Source of the DNA: JAGOBP01 sp046328575
GTDB taxonomy: Bacteria; Chloroflexota; Anaerolineae; Fen-1058
Assembly: GCA_046328575.1 (NCBI GenBank)
Contig: JAXLWI010000011.1
Coordinates: forward strand, 1-64,000
Reading direction: 5' to 3'
DNA: 64,000 bases
Each line of letters opens with the position of its first letter. Position 1 is the stretch's first letter. The notes under the pieces are model-generated. The model was not told the origin of the DNA. It searched no databases and saw nothing but the letters and a program-made list of their open reading frames with translations. The position numbers and the translations under genes were made by a program. Of the stretch, positions 45,388 to 54,355 are shown piece after piece.

Positions 45388-47268
45388 ATGCGACCGATGA
45401 TTGTGGCAGCGTTAATCGGTCTAATGGCGGCGATCGTCTTTGCAGTTTCCCCTACTTCAATTACTACGCCGCGCATTGAGGCCGTTCATATTCAGTCGCA
45501 AGCTAGCATTACATCGACGCTGTATCTGCCGTTGATCTGCAATCCCCTCAACTGGCACGCCAAGACACCTCCGCTGAGTACACGCTGGACCACCTTGGTC
45601 GGCCCCGACAACGCCCTGCCCGAATACCCTCGGCCGCAGCTGGTTCGATCGGAGTGGCTGAATCTGAATGGCGTGTGGGAGTTCGCCAGCGGCAGCGCGT
45701 ACACCACGCCCCCGATCGGCCAAACGCTGCCCGAAACGATTCTCGTGCCATTCCCGGTAGAATCGGCTTTATCGGGCATCATGCGGCATGAGTCCAGCCT
45801 GTGGTATCGACGCAAGTTCAACGTACCGGAAGCGTGGATGGGCCGACGCATCTTATTGCACTTCGGCGCAGTCGATTGGGCCACTGGCATCTACGTCAAC
45901 GGCCAATATCTGGGTGCTCATCAAGGCGGTTACGACGCCTTCAGCTTCGATATCACCGCCGCGTTGCAAAACGGCGATAACGAACTGATCGTATACGTCG
46001 TCGATCCGACGGATACGCAGAACCCACCGTTGGGCAAACAACGGCTATCGCCACGCGTGATCTGGTATACGCCAGTGTCCGGCATCTGGCAGACGGTGTG
46101 GCTGGAGCCGGTGCCTGTCGCCCATATTACTGACCTCACCCTTACACCCAATATCGATCAGCCGGGCATCACTGTGACGGTCGTCGCTCAGAATGCGCCG
46201 TTCGCCAGCGCAGAAGTAACTGTCCTAAGCGGCACGCAGACCGTTGCCACCGCCACCATCTCGATCGGCGCACCCTTCACGCTGCCCATTACGACGCCGC
46301 GGTTATGGTCGCCGGACGACCCATTCTTGTACGATGTGCGTGTACGACTGATCGACGGCGGCACAGCACTCGATCAGGTCGGCAGTTATTTGGGCCTGCG
46401 CAAGATCAGTCTGGGCACGGTCGCCAATCGACTGCGTGTGCTGCTAAACAACGAGTTCGTGTATCAAACCGGCGTCCTCGATCATGGTTACTGGCCCGAC
46501 GGCCTGTACACCGCCCCGACTGATGAAGCCCTGCGCTTCGATCTCGAACAGGCCAAAGCTCTGGGCTTTAACTTGATTCGCAAGCATATGAAAGTCGAAC
46601 CGGCGCGTTGGTACTACTGGGCCGATCGGCTGGGCGTACTCGTCTGGCAGGATATGCCCGCCATGCGCGACGACCTTACACCGACCGCCAGTCAGGTCAA
46701 TCAGTTTGAAACCGAGTTGCGCCAGATGGTGCGTGAACATCGCAATGCGCCGTCGGTTGTGATGTGGGTGATCTTCAACGAAGGTTGGGGGCAATCCAAT
46801 ACGAACCGTATGACCCAGGCAGTTCGCAGCGAAGATGCCAGTCGCCTGATCGACAGCGCCAGCGGTTGGGCCGATCTCTTGACTGGCGATATTATCGACA
46901 CGCACCATTACGTTGAGCCAATCGCGCCAACGCCCACCATCACGCGCGCGGCAGTCACGGGTGAATTCGGCGGTGTGGGCATGATCGTCGCCGGTCATCT
47001 CTGGAATGACAAGGCCTACGCGAGTGAATGGCAACCAGCGGGGCTGGCACTGGCTAATCGGTACGCACAACTTCTCCAGAGTGCGTCGCTTCAGCTGCAA
47101 TCGCCGGGCTTAAGCGGCAGTGTTTATACTCAACTGATCGATGTTGAGAGTGAACTCAATGGCTGGCTAACGTACGATCGAGAAGTGTTGAAACCCGCGG
47201 CCAACATCGTCAAGCAAGCGAATCAAGCCATCATCGCCGCCTCGCGTCAACTCAACATGAAACGTTGA
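45388..47268 (+). CDS. secreted glycoside hydrolase family 2 protein
   Basis: 626 residues from ATG 45388 (a second ATG lies three codons on). Signal peptide about 1-20, then a short spacer containing TLYLPLICNP. The GH2 sugar-binding jelly roll (WEFASGS, SSLWYRRKFNVPEAW, GIYVNGQYLGAHQGGYDAF), an Ig-like domain and the TIM barrel follow. Acid/base Glu in VMWVIFNEGWGQ and nucleophile Glu in VTGEFGG are present. Family members are beta-galactosidases, glucuronidases and mannosidases; specificity is not assignable. It probably releases sugars outside the cell for importers such as the one at 49-54 kb. Confidence 0.92.
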   Translation: MRPMIVAALIGLMAAIVFAVSPTSITTPRIEAVHIQSQASITSTLYLPLICNPLNWHAKTPPLSTRWTTLVGPDNALPEYPRPQLVRSEWLNLNGVWEFASGSAYTTPPIGQTLPETILVPFPVESALSGIMRHESSLWYRRKFNVPEAWMGRRILLHFGAVDWATGIYVNGQYLGAHQGGYDAFSFDITAALQNGDNELIVYVVDPTDTQNPPLGKQRLSPRVIWYTPVSGIWQTVWLEPVPVAHITDLTLTPNIDQPGITVTVVAQNAPFASAEVTVLSGTQTVATATISIGAPFTLPITTPRLWSPDDPFLYDVRVRLIDGGTALDQVGSYLGLRKISLGTVANRLRVLLNNEFVYQTGVLDHGYWPDGLYTAPTDEALRFDLEQAKALGFNLIRKHMKVEPARWYYWADRLGVLVWQDMPAMRDDLTPTASQVNQFETELRQMVREHRNAPSVVMWVIFNEGWGQSNTNRMTQAVRSEDASRLIDSASGWADLLTGDIIDTHHYVEPIAPTPTITRAAVTGEFGGVGMIVAGHLWNDKAYASEWQPAGLALANRYAQLLQSASLQLQSPGLSGSVYTQLIDVESELNGWLTYDREVLKPAANIVKQANQAIIAASRQLNMKR

Positions 47269-47271
47269 GGT

Positions 47272-47300
47272 TTGACGCCATATCGGCGGCATGTTACAAT
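47272..47300 (+). promoter_or_regulatory. promoter of tRNA-Arg
   Basis: TTGACG (47272-47277), 17-base spacer, TACAAT (47295-47300), 28 bases upstream of the mature tRNA 5' end. Confidence 0.8.
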
Positions 47301-47328
47301 GCGTTCCGTTAACGCTAAGTATGATTGC

Positions 47329-47401
47329 GCCCTCGTAGCTCAATGGATAGAGCGCCTGACTTCGGATCAGATGGTTGTGGGTTCGACTCCCGCCGAGGGC
47401 A
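47329..47401 (+). tRNA. tRNA-Arg, anticodon TCG
   Basis: 73-nt cloverleaf: acceptor GCCCTCG/CGAGGGC with discriminator A, D arm GCTC-N8-GAGC, anticodon loop CTTCGGA (anticodon TCG, reads CGA), 5-base variable loop, T arm GTGGG TTCGACT CCCGC. The first anticodon-stem pair is C-A instead of the usual T-A. CCA is not encoded. It has its own promoter and terminator. Confidence 0.96.
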
Positions 47402-47408
47402 AACATAA

Positions 47409-47449
47409 GCCGCCCGATTGGATATGAGACCAATCGGGCGGCGATTTTC
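47409..47449 (+). terminator. rho-independent terminator of tRNA-Arg
   Basis: Perfect 13-bp stem GCCGCCCGATTGG/CCAATCGGGCGGC, 8-base loop, then GATTTTCTT. Also faces the convergent gene ending at 47460. Confidence 0.88.
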
Positions 47450-47459
47450 TTGGGAGCGA

Positions 47460-48272
47460 TCACGCCGCCACTTCGTTTTCGAGGGTTAGGGTTCCTACCG
47501 AGATCGTGACTCGATCGCCGATGGACAGCGTAAAATCGGCTGGAAAAACCACGGGCGAACCCATCAGCAGAAAAACACCGTGCGGGAAATCCAGTTCGCG
47601 CGTCAAATATGCAATTAAATCTTCGGTCGAGCGATTCAGCTGCGCTATTGTGGCTGAAGCCCTAAACGCGGAGCGACCACCGCGTGTAACTTCGATCGAA
47701 ATCGGCAATTCGCGCAGCTGTTCACTGCTACTCAGTTCAAGCCCGGGTCCAATCGCACACGCGCCGTTGTACAGACGGGCCTGTGACACATACAACGGAT
47801 TCTCACTCTCCAACGAACGCGCGCTCACATCGCCGCCAGCCGTGTATCCGATTACTTCGTGATGACGGTTTATTACCACCGCCAATTCGGGCCAGCTGAT
47901 GTTCCAGGCGCTGTCATCGCGCACGCGCACCGGGGCGTGATGTCCGACTACTCGCCAGCCAGGCGCTTTGAAATACAACGCCGGCCGTTCAGCGGCATAG
48001 ACGCGCTCGGTTGGCACATTGGCTGCTGTGCTGCGCCGCTGTTCGCGTTTGCGCGCTTCAAGCGGCAGACAGCCCCACACCTCGTGCACAGGCTCAAGCG
48101 GCGGCAGCAGCACACCGATGGCTTTCTCGTTAGTCACGCTGCTATTAAGAAATTCGCGCACACTTTCGGCATGTAAAGCCAGCAGCAAACGCAGATCAAA
48201 CGTGTCGGGCAAAAAATGTCCATCAACCGCCCAACGTGGACCACGATCGGTGTGATGACGAGTGAGGTACAC
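47460..48272 (-). CDS. fumarylacetoacetate hydrolase family protein
   Basis: 270 residues, GTG start at 48272 with AAGGAG. The FAH core is recognisable: ERPALYFKAPG, PELAVVINRHHEVIGYTAGGD with following VSARSLE, RLYNGACAIGP, FPHGVFLLMGSPVVFP and GDRVTISV. Family members hydrolyse or hydrate 2-keto acids with Mg; here the conserved Lys of FAH enzymes is present (YFK) but substrate is unknown. It lies 18 bases after the MetH-activation-domain gene, as one transcript. Confidence 0.88.
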   Translation of the reverse strand: MYLTRHHTDRGPRWAVDGHFLPDTFDLRLLLALHAESVREFLNSSVTNEKAIGVLLPPLEPVHEVWGCLPLEARKREQRRSTAANVPTERVYAAERPALYFKAPGWRVVGHHAPVRVRDDSAWNISWPELAVVINRHHEVIGYTAGGDVSARSLESENPLYVSQARLYNGACAIGPGLELSSSEQLRELPISIEVTRGGRSAFRASATIAQLNRSTEDLIAYLTRELDFPHGVFLLMGSPVVFPADFTLSIGDRVTISVGTLTLENEVAA

Positions 48273-48290
48273 AGCACTCCTTGCTGCGGT

Positions 48291-49022
48291 TTAGCCGCCA
48301 GAGTGGGCGTAATGATCTTGATAACGACACGTGTCACGCAAGGCACAGAAGTCGCAGGTGCGACCTGCTTCGAAGGGCTGCGCGCTAAGACCTAGAATCA
48401 TCGAAGCCGATTTATGCGGAACCATCATCGATGCGTCGTTCAACGTGATGCCGATCGCATCGGCATCAACGACGCTGAAGATCTGCGGCTGCCCCACATC
48501 GACCGGCCAACCGATAATGCCCGGGCTGAGTGGGACGCTGGCATATCGGCCAGCCGGACGCGCTTCAGCTTCGAGGTGCGCACACAGCGTCTCGCCCAAT
48601 ATCTCGACAGCCGCCGAGCCAAAACCATCCAGCGCCAGCCCCAACATCGGATCGCTGCTCATCATTTCAGAAACGCGCTGCTCCAACGCCGGGCCGATCG
48701 TGTAAACAATCAGGGTGATTTGCTGAGCGGGTGCTAAGTGCCGAGCTAACGGACCACCCGTCAGCTGATGGCCGCCCGCAAGCGTCAACCGCTCATGTCG
48801 AACCGTGTCAACATCCAAGGTGCAATATGCAGCAACCGGTGTGATCAGGCTATTTCCTAATTCAACAGCGCGTTCAGCTGCAGACACCAAGCGTGGTCGA
48901 CGTTGGCGGACAACAGCTGGATCGGCCCCCTGCCCGCGCAGAACCGAATCGACGTCAATGTTCAACGGCAAGTCGGTCGCGACGTGAGTCTGAAAAGTCG
49001 AATCGTTCGCTGTAAAGAACAT
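48291..49022 (-). CDS. stand-alone MetH activation-domain-like protein with Cys motif
   Basis: 243 residues from ATG 49022. The second half matches the cobalamin-dependent methionine synthase activation domain: DGFGSAAVEILGE, YASVPLSPGIIGWPV, then DADAIGITLNDASMMVPHKS and ASMILGLS, which in MetH bind SAM during reductive reactivation. The C terminus has CDFCALRDTC, a possible metal site. The other MetH modules are absent, so it may reactivate a separate corrinoid enzyme. A TATAAT box lies 29-34 bases upstream of the start (49051-49056, minus strand). Confidence 0.85.
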   Translation of the reverse strand: MFFTANDSTFQTHVATDLPLNIDVDSVLRGQGADPAVVRQRRPRLVSAAERAVELGNSLITPVAAYCTLDVDTVRHERLTLAGGHQLTGGPLARHLAPAQQITLIVYTIGPALEQRVSEMMSSDPMLGLALDGFGSAAVEILGETLCAHLEAEARPAGRYASVPLSPGIIGWPVDVGQPQIFSVVDADAIGITLNDASMMVPHKSASMILGLSAQPFEAGRTCDFCALRDTCRYQDHYAHSGG

Positions 49023-49064
49023 CCATAACCCCGCACAGTCAGTTGTCCCGATTATAACTCACAG

Positions 49065-49101
49065 AAACAAAAACAGGCACATCTGACCAATGTGCCTGTT
49101 T
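49065..49101 (-). terminator. rho-independent terminator of the xylFGH transcript
   Basis: Perfect 12-bp stem AAACAGGCACAT/ATGTGCCTGTTT, 7-base loop, followed on the minus strand by a T-rich tract (TTTTTGTTT). It lies 18 bases after the xylH stop. Confidence 0.88.
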
Positions 49102-49118
49102 GATCGAATTGAAACGCG

Positions 49119-50294
49119 CTAACTCTTATCTTTCTTGAAGGACATGTCGAGGAGCACAGCCAACACCAGCACCGCGCCCTGCACCACATACGTGGTGGCC
49201 GGTGGCGCATTCAACATTTGCAGACCAGTCTTTAGACTCGCCATGATCAAACCACCGATCATCGCACCCGGAATGGTGCCGACACCGCCCAGCGTGGATG
49301 TTCCACCGAGGATGGCGCTGGCGATCACGTCCAACTCATAGCCGCCACCCGCCCCGATCGTGCCGTATCCGACATAGGAAGCCAACACGATACCCGCCAG
49401 TCCGGAGAGGAAACCCATCAAGGTAAAGATCAGGAACAATTGGCGACGGATGTTAATACCCGACAAGCGTGCGGCTTCACGGTTGCCACCGATTGCATAC
49501 GCGTATCGACCGAAGCGTGTGTTGTTAGAAACATACGTCATAATCAACGCGACGAACCCCAACAATAAGACTGGATACGGAATGCCAGGCGCAACTTTAT
49601 ACGAATTGACCACCGCGACATAGATGACTAACAGCGCCGCGTAAAACACCGTCTTTGCAACATCCAAAGTTAGCGACGGTAGCGGGAAGCCATATTTTTG
49701 CTTGTTAGCCCGACCTCTAAACATCGTTAAGAACAAGACGGCAATGATCACCACCGTCAAGATCCATCCTAACACATCGGGCAAGTAGCCCTGACCAATT
49801 TCAGAGAAGACGGGCTGATTGGCGGGAATCGTCTTGCCCTCTGTTTGCAGTAGCGTCAGGCCCTGCAAAATGAACATACTGCCTAACGTCACGATGAACG
49901 CCGGCACTCGCAAGTAAGCGGAGATATAGCCTTGAGCCGCTCCCCAGGCCGTGCCCACGACCAGACCGATGACGACCGACGCTAAGGCTGCGGCCGCTGG
50001 CTGATCGGGAAAGGTGGTATTCCAGCGATTCGCTTGAAAAAACGCCACCACCACCGATACGAAGCCGGCCAATCGACCCACCGACAGGTCGATGCCGCCT
50101 GTAACGATGATCAACACCATGCCGGCGGCCATCAGCGACGTCACCGACATTTGCCGGAATAGATTCGAAATATTCTGCGGCGATACATAGCCGCCGTTGG
50201 TGGCGATCGTAAAGACCACCCAGATTAATACTAATGCGATAATGATGGTATACGTCTGAATGTTTCTGCGAAATGCCTGGGCGAAGTTATTCAT
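49119..50294 (-). CDS. xylH: sugar ABC transporter permease, XylH-like
   Basis: 391 residues from ATG 50294 (AAGG about 9 bases upstream); a GTG three codons earlier is possible. A polytopic membrane protein of the branched-chain/ribose permease family, with about ten helices, GMVLIIVTGGIDLSVGRLAG and the coupling-loop region GGNREAARLSGINIRR. It pairs with the ATPase at 50335 and the binding protein at 51968. The xyl assignment rests on sequence type and on nearby xylA and xylB; ribose, galactose or arabinose remain possible. Confidence 0.93.
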   Translation of the reverse strand: MNNFAQAFRRNIQTYTIIIALVLIWVVFTIATNGGYVSPQNISNLFRQMSVTSLMAAGMVLIIVTGGIDLSVGRLAGFVSVVVAFFQANRWNTTFPDQPAAAALASVVIGLVVGTAWGAAQGYISAYLRVPAFIVTLGSMFILQGLTLLQTEGKTIPANQPVFSEIGQGYLPDVLGWILTVVIIAVLFLTMFRGRANKQKYGFPLPSLTLDVAKTVFYAALLVIYVAVVNSYKVAPGIPYPVLLLGFVALIMTYVSNNTRFGRYAYAIGGNREAARLSGINIRRQLFLIFTLMGFLSGLAGIVLASYVGYGTIGAGGGYELDVIASAILGGTSTLGGVGTIPGAMIGGLIMASLKTGLQMLNAPPATTYVVQGAVLVLAVLLDMSFKKDKS

Positions 50295-50334
50295 GCTGAG
50301 CACCTTGTCTGGATCAATGTTGACAGCAATTAGG

Positions 50335-51852
50335 TCAGGCGATACCGGTCGCCAGCGCCATGATCTTCTCCTGCGTTGCCTCGGACGTCTTTAGCGTGCC
50401 ATTCGATCGCCCTTGGCACATCACCATGATGCGGTCGCTCATGCCGATGACCTCTTCCAGTTCGCTGGAGATCATGATGATGGCAATCCCTTGCTCGGCT
50501 AATTGATTCATCAATTTGTAAATCTCGTACTTCGCCCCCACGTCCACCCCACGCGTAGGGTCGTCCATAATCAGCACCTTGGGACCAGATAGCAGCCATT
50601 TGGAAATGACTACTTTCTGCTGGTTGCCACCCGACAGCGACTCGACCGGCACATACAGGTTAGGCGCTTTTACGGCTAATTCGTTTGCTATCCTTAAACT
50701 CGCCACCACTTCTGCATTCTGATTGATTCGCATGAAAGCCGAAAATCGATCAAGATTGGGCAACGAGATATTCTTCAAAATGGTTTGAATCAACACCAGA
50801 CCATGCCGCTTACGATCTTCCGGCACCAGGCTAATGCCATGCTCCATTGCACTATGGCTGTTGGCGATCTTGATCTCTTGCCCGGCCAATTTAATCGAGC
50901 CTTGCGTGATCTTGGCGTATTCACCAAAGATCGTCATCACCAGTTCAGTGCGTCCAGACCCCATCAATCCCGCGATGCCTAAAATTTCGCCTTTGCGAAG
51001 ATCGAACGAGACGCCCTTCAACACCTCTCGATCGGCCCGCTCAGCCCTCAGTCCCGCGACCTCAAAAATCACTTCACCTGGCTGGCGATTGCCTTTGGGG
51101 AAGCGTTCCTTCATTTCACGCCCGACCATGTAGCTCACCAATTTCTCAGGCGTCAAATCTTTGGTAGCCTGCGTTGTGACAACTTTGCCATCACGCAGCA
51201 CCGTAATATGATCGGAGATGCGGAAAAACTCATTCATTTTGTGGGTAATGTAAATGCACGTCACGCCGAGACCCTTCAACGTGTGTAGAATCTCCATTAA
51301 TTTATCGATCTCGGCTTCCGACAACGCACTGGTCGGCTCGTCCAAAATCAAGACTTTGGCATCTTCCGACAAAGCCTTGGCTATTTCCGTCATCTGCATC
51401 TTGCCGACGCCCAGATCTTTGACCACATCGTGCGGATGCACATCCAACTTGTAGCGATCCAAAATCGCCTGGGTGTTGGAATATAGCTTGTCCCAATTCA
51501 CCGAACCACGCTCGACCGGTTCCCGGCCCAAAAAGATATTCTCACCCACCGTCATATTCGGCACCAGGGTTAATTCCTGGTAAACGATAGCAATGCCTTG
51601 CTCTGAAGCCTGATGAATTGCGCGTGCACCAAGCTTAAGTTCCTGTCCGTCATAGATAACGCTCCCTTCGTACGTGCCGAAGGGGTAAACGCCCGACAGG
51701 ATCTTCATCAGCGTCGATTTACCTGCGCCATTTTCACCACACAACCCGTGAATCTCGCCGCGTTTCACTTGAAAGCTAACATCACTGAGGGCTCTGACAC
51801 CGGGGAAAGTCTTGGTTACGTTCTTGAACTCCAGGATGACGTCGTCACTCAT
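50335..51852 (-). CDS. xylG: sugar ABC transporter ATPase with two ABC domains, XylG-like
   Basis: 505 residues from ATG 51852 with GGAAGG; the reading starting at 51864 is less likely. The N-terminal ABC domain has GENGAGKST, a non-canonical signature LGVGKMQ and LILDEPTSALS with ITH. The C-terminal ABC domain has GLMGSGRTE, LSGGNQQK and LIMDDPTRGVDVGAK, the usual asymmetry of XylG/MglA/RbsA. It drives uptake through the permease; the gap to xylH is 40 bases. Confidence 0.95.
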   Translation of the reverse strand: MSDDVILEFKNVTKTFPGVRALSDVSFQVKRGEIHGLCGENGAGKSTLMKILSGVYPFGTYEGSVIYDGQELKLGARAIHQASEQGIAIVYQELTLVPNMTVGENIFLGREPVERGSVNWDKLYSNTQAILDRYKLDVHPHDVVKDLGVGKMQMTEIAKALSEDAKVLILDEPTSALSEAEIDKLMEILHTLKGLGVTCIYITHKMNEFFRISDHITVLRDGKVVTTQATKDLTPEKLVSYMVGREMKERFPKGNRQPGEVIFEVAGLRAERADREVLKGVSFDLRKGEILGIAGLMGSGRTELVMTIFGEYAKITQGSIKLAGQEIKIANSHSAMEHGISLVPEDRKRHGLVLIQTILKNISLPNLDRFSAFMRINQNAEVVASLRIANELAVKAPNLYVPVESLSGGNQQKVVISKWLLSGPKVLIMDDPTRGVDVGAKYEIYKLMNQLAEQGIAIIMISSELEEVIGMSDRIMVMCQGRSNGTLKTSEATQEKIMALATGIA

Positions 51853-51967
51853 AGTGCCTTCCATCCAGTCAGTGGAATCGTCTTCCGCGTCCGGCGGTTG
51901 ATGCTCCGGACGCGGAAGACAAACTTGCTTTAGGTTACCACAAAGCCACTACAGAAGCAAAGCCTGT

Positions 51968-54202
51968 TTACGGCTTGGGCGGCTTCTGCGCATCGGGGAT
52001 GTCGCGATAGACATCGTCATACTTCTGGAAACCGCTCTTCACCACGAGATCGAAGACGTTGTCCTTGTTGACTTGCTGCACTTCCAAGAACTGCGCCTTC
52101 ACGTTGCCCTGATACTTGGTGTCATTGGTCAGTTCGGCCAGCGTGTAGTCCTTCAGCTCCGGAATCTGCGCGCCAGTGACCAGCTTATCCATCAGATCAG
52201 TCGCGATCGGGGCCAGATTGCGGATGTCCTTGAGGATCGACACCGTCAACTCACCCTTGACGATACTGTTGCAGCCGTCCGCCGTCGCGTCTTGACCCGA
52301 GATTGGCACCTTGCCCGCCAAACCCTGCGCCTTCAGCGCTTGCAGCGCGCCCAGCGCCGTGCCGTCGTTCGAGGCGACCACCGCATCGATCTGGTTCTTC
52401 TGCGCCGTCAGGATGTTCTCCATCAACTTCAGCGCGTTCGCCGCATCCCAGTTGTCCACCCACTGGTCCGCCACGACCTTGATGATGCCCTTGTCCACGT
52501 ACGGCTGCACGATCTCATCCTGACCCTTGCGGAACAGAATGGCGTTGTTGTCCGTCGGGCTGCCGCCCAACTTCACCAACTTCAGCGGATTGTCCTTCGT
52601 CCACTTGCCGCCTTCGATGTCCACGGCCTTCATCACGCCCAACGCTTGCTGCCGGCCCACTTCCACGTTGTTGAACGATAGATAAGCCGCAATGCCCGTC
52701 GACTTGATCAGGCGGTCATAGGCGATGACCTTCACGCCCGCCTTGCCGGCCTTGTCCACGGCGGTCGCCGCGGCGTCGCCGTCTTCCGCCACGATGATCA
52801 GGCCTGCGGCGCCTTGCGCGACCATGTTGTCGATCTGGTCGTTTTGCAGCTTGACGTCGTGATTGGCTTCCTGTACCAAGACCTTGTAGCCCTTGGCCTC
52901 TAGCAATTGCTTCATCAGATCGGATTCGGGCTTCCAGCGCTCGGTCGCAAAGTCCGACATCGAAATGCCGATGATCTTGCCCGCGCCCGTTTGACCACCG
53001 CTCGACGCACCACCCGGCAGTGCACCGGTATTGGGATCGGGCTTCTGATCGGCGGGGATGTCGCGATAAACAGCGTCATACGGCTGGAACTTGCTCTTCA
53101 CCACGAGATCGAAGACGTTGTCCTTGTTGACTTGCTGCACTTCCAAGAACTGCGCCTTCACACTGCCCTGATACTTCTTGTCGTTGGTCAGTTCGGCCAG
53201 CGTGTAGTCCTTCAATTCAGGGACGGTTGTGCCCTTGACCAGCTTATCCATCAGATCGGTCGCGATCGGGGCCAGGTTACGGATGTCCTTGAGGATCGAC
53301 ACCGTCAACTCACCCTTGACGATACTGTTGCAGCCGTCCGCCGTCGCGTCTTGACCCGAGATTGGCACCTTGCCCGCCAAACCCTGCGCCTTCAGCGCTT
53401 GCAGCGCGCCCAGCGCCGTGCCGTCGTTCGAGGCGACCACCGCATCGATCTGGTTCTTCTGCGCCGTCAGGATGTTCTCCATCAACTTCAGCGCGTTCGC
53501 CGCATCCCAGTTGTCCACCCACTGGTCCGCCACCACTTTGATGATGCCCTGGTCCACGTACGGCTGCACGATCTCATCCTGACCCTTGCGGAACAGAATG
53601 GCGTTGTTGTCCGTCGGGCTGCCGCCCAACTTCACCAACTTCAGCGGATTGTCCTTCGTCCACTTGCCGCCTTCGATGTCCACGGCCTTCATTACGCCCA
53701 ACGCTTGCTGCCGGCCCACTTCCACGTTGTTGAACGATAGATAAGCCGCAATGCCCGTCGACTTGATCAGGCGGTCATAGGCGATGACCTTCACGCCCGC
53801 CTTGCCGGCCTTGTCCACGGCGGTCGCCGCGGCGTCGCCGTCTTCCGCCACGATGATCAGGCCTTTGACGCCCTGCGCGACCATGTTATCGATCTGGTCG
53901 TTTTGCAGCTTGACGTCATGGTTGGCCTCTTGCACCAGAACTTCGTAACCCTTATCTTCAAGCAACTTCTTCATCAGATCGGATTCGGGCTTCCAGCGCT
54001 CGGTCGCAAAGTCCGACATCGAAATGCCGATCTTGTCCTTGCCGCCAGCGGGCTGCGCCGGTTGCGCGGGTTGCGCGGGCTGCGCGGGCTGCGCCGGCGC
54101 CTGAGTTGGAGCCGCGGCTTGCGGCGCGCACGCTGCCAGGAAAATGCCCAATACGGCGAGCAGTGAAACGAACTTCAGCGAGCGATTCTTACTGCGATTC
54201 AT
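51968..54202 (-). CDS. xylF: sugar-binding lipoprotein, internal tandem duplication of a XylF-like domain
   Basis: 744 residues from ATG 54202 with CAGGAGGAAAG. Lipobox LAACAPQ, Ala/Pro/Gln linker (PAQPAQ repeats), then two complete periplasmic-binding domains: one from residue 58, one from residue 411, each beginning IGISMSDFATERWKPESDLM, joined by a Gly/Ser-rich linker. The offset is 353 residues and most of the two copies are identical. Typical XylF proteins are about 330-370 residues with one domain. One lipid-anchored protein would thus present two ligand sites to the importer. Divergent linker and end segments argue against an assembly duplicate. Confidence 0.95.
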   Translation of the reverse strand: MNRSKNRSLKFVSLLAVLGIFLAACAPQAAAPTQAPAQPAQPAQPAQPAQPAGGKDKIGISMSDFATERWKPESDLMKKLLEDKGYEVLVQEANHDVKLQNDQIDNMVAQGVKGLIIVAEDGDAAATAVDKAGKAGVKVIAYDRLIKSTGIAAYLSFNNVEVGRQQALGVMKAVDIEGGKWTKDNPLKLVKLGGSPTDNNAILFRKGQDEIVQPYVDQGIIKVVADQWVDNWDAANALKLMENILTAQKNQIDAVVASNDGTALGALQALKAQGLAGKVPISGQDATADGCNSIVKGELTVSILKDIRNLAPIATDLMDKLVKGTTVPELKDYTLAELTNDKKYQGSVKAQFLEVQQVNKDNVFDLVVKSKFQPYDAVYRDIPADQKPDPNTGALPGGASSGGQTGAGKIIGISMSDFATERWKPESDLMKQLLEAKGYKVLVQEANHDVKLQNDQIDNMVAQGAAGLIIVAEDGDAAATAVDKAGKAGVKVIAYDRLIKSTGIAAYLSFNNVEVGRQQALGVMKAVDIEGGKWTKDNPLKLVKLGGSPTDNNAILFRKGQDEIVQPYVDKGIIKVVADQWVDNWDAANALKLMENILTAQKNQIDAVVASNDGTALGALQALKAQGLAGKVPISGQDATADGCNSIVKGELTVSILKDIRNLAPIATDLMDKLVTGAQIPELKDYTLAELTNDTKYQGNVKAQFLEVQQVNKDNVFDLVVKSGFQKYDDVYRDIPDAQKPPKP
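51981..52972. repeat. xylF repeat copy 2
   Basis: Second binding-domain copy, offset 1059 bp from copy 1. A roughly 650-bp core (about 52240-52880) differs from copy 1 at only a few bases by eye, whereas the edges (near 52160-52175 and 52010-52030) differ more. Confidence 0.92.
53040..54031. repeat. xylF repeat copy 1
   Basis: First binding-domain copy. Compared with copy 2 it has, for example, a different codon choice at CCACTTTGATGATGCCCTGG (53533-53552) against CGACCTTGATGATGCCCTTG, but long identical stretches elsewhere, consistent with gene conversion or recent duplication. Confidence 0.92.
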
Positions 54203-54281
54203 TACTTTCCTCCTGAGTCAAATTAGGTGGTATGGTTTGAATCGAGACAACTTGCCAAGTACGTGTTTGATCCACTCTCTA

Positions 54282-54307
54282 GTTTCGATCACCTCCTTTA
54301 TCGAAAC
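54282..54307 (-). promoter_or_regulatory. leader hairpin with a Shine-Dalgarno sequence in its loop
   Basis: On the minus strand GTTTCGAT and ATCGAAAC form an 8-bp stem around the loop AAAGGAGGTG. AAAGGAGGTGATC is the exact complement of the 16S rRNA 3' end, yet no start codon lies at a normal distance and xylF has its own site at its ATG 80 bases downstream. It may be an operator dyad or an RNA element controlling xylF. Confidence 0.5.
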
Positions 54308-54355
54308 AAGCACCTCGATCACTTCTTCAAGGGTATAAGACTGCTTAACTTGAGA

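Noticed and set aside
52073..53740. Long plus-strand reading frames opposite the duplicated xylF
   Set aside because: They are antisense shadows of the two xylF copies, rich in Arg/His/Leu without ribosome sites; they repeat only because xylF repeats.
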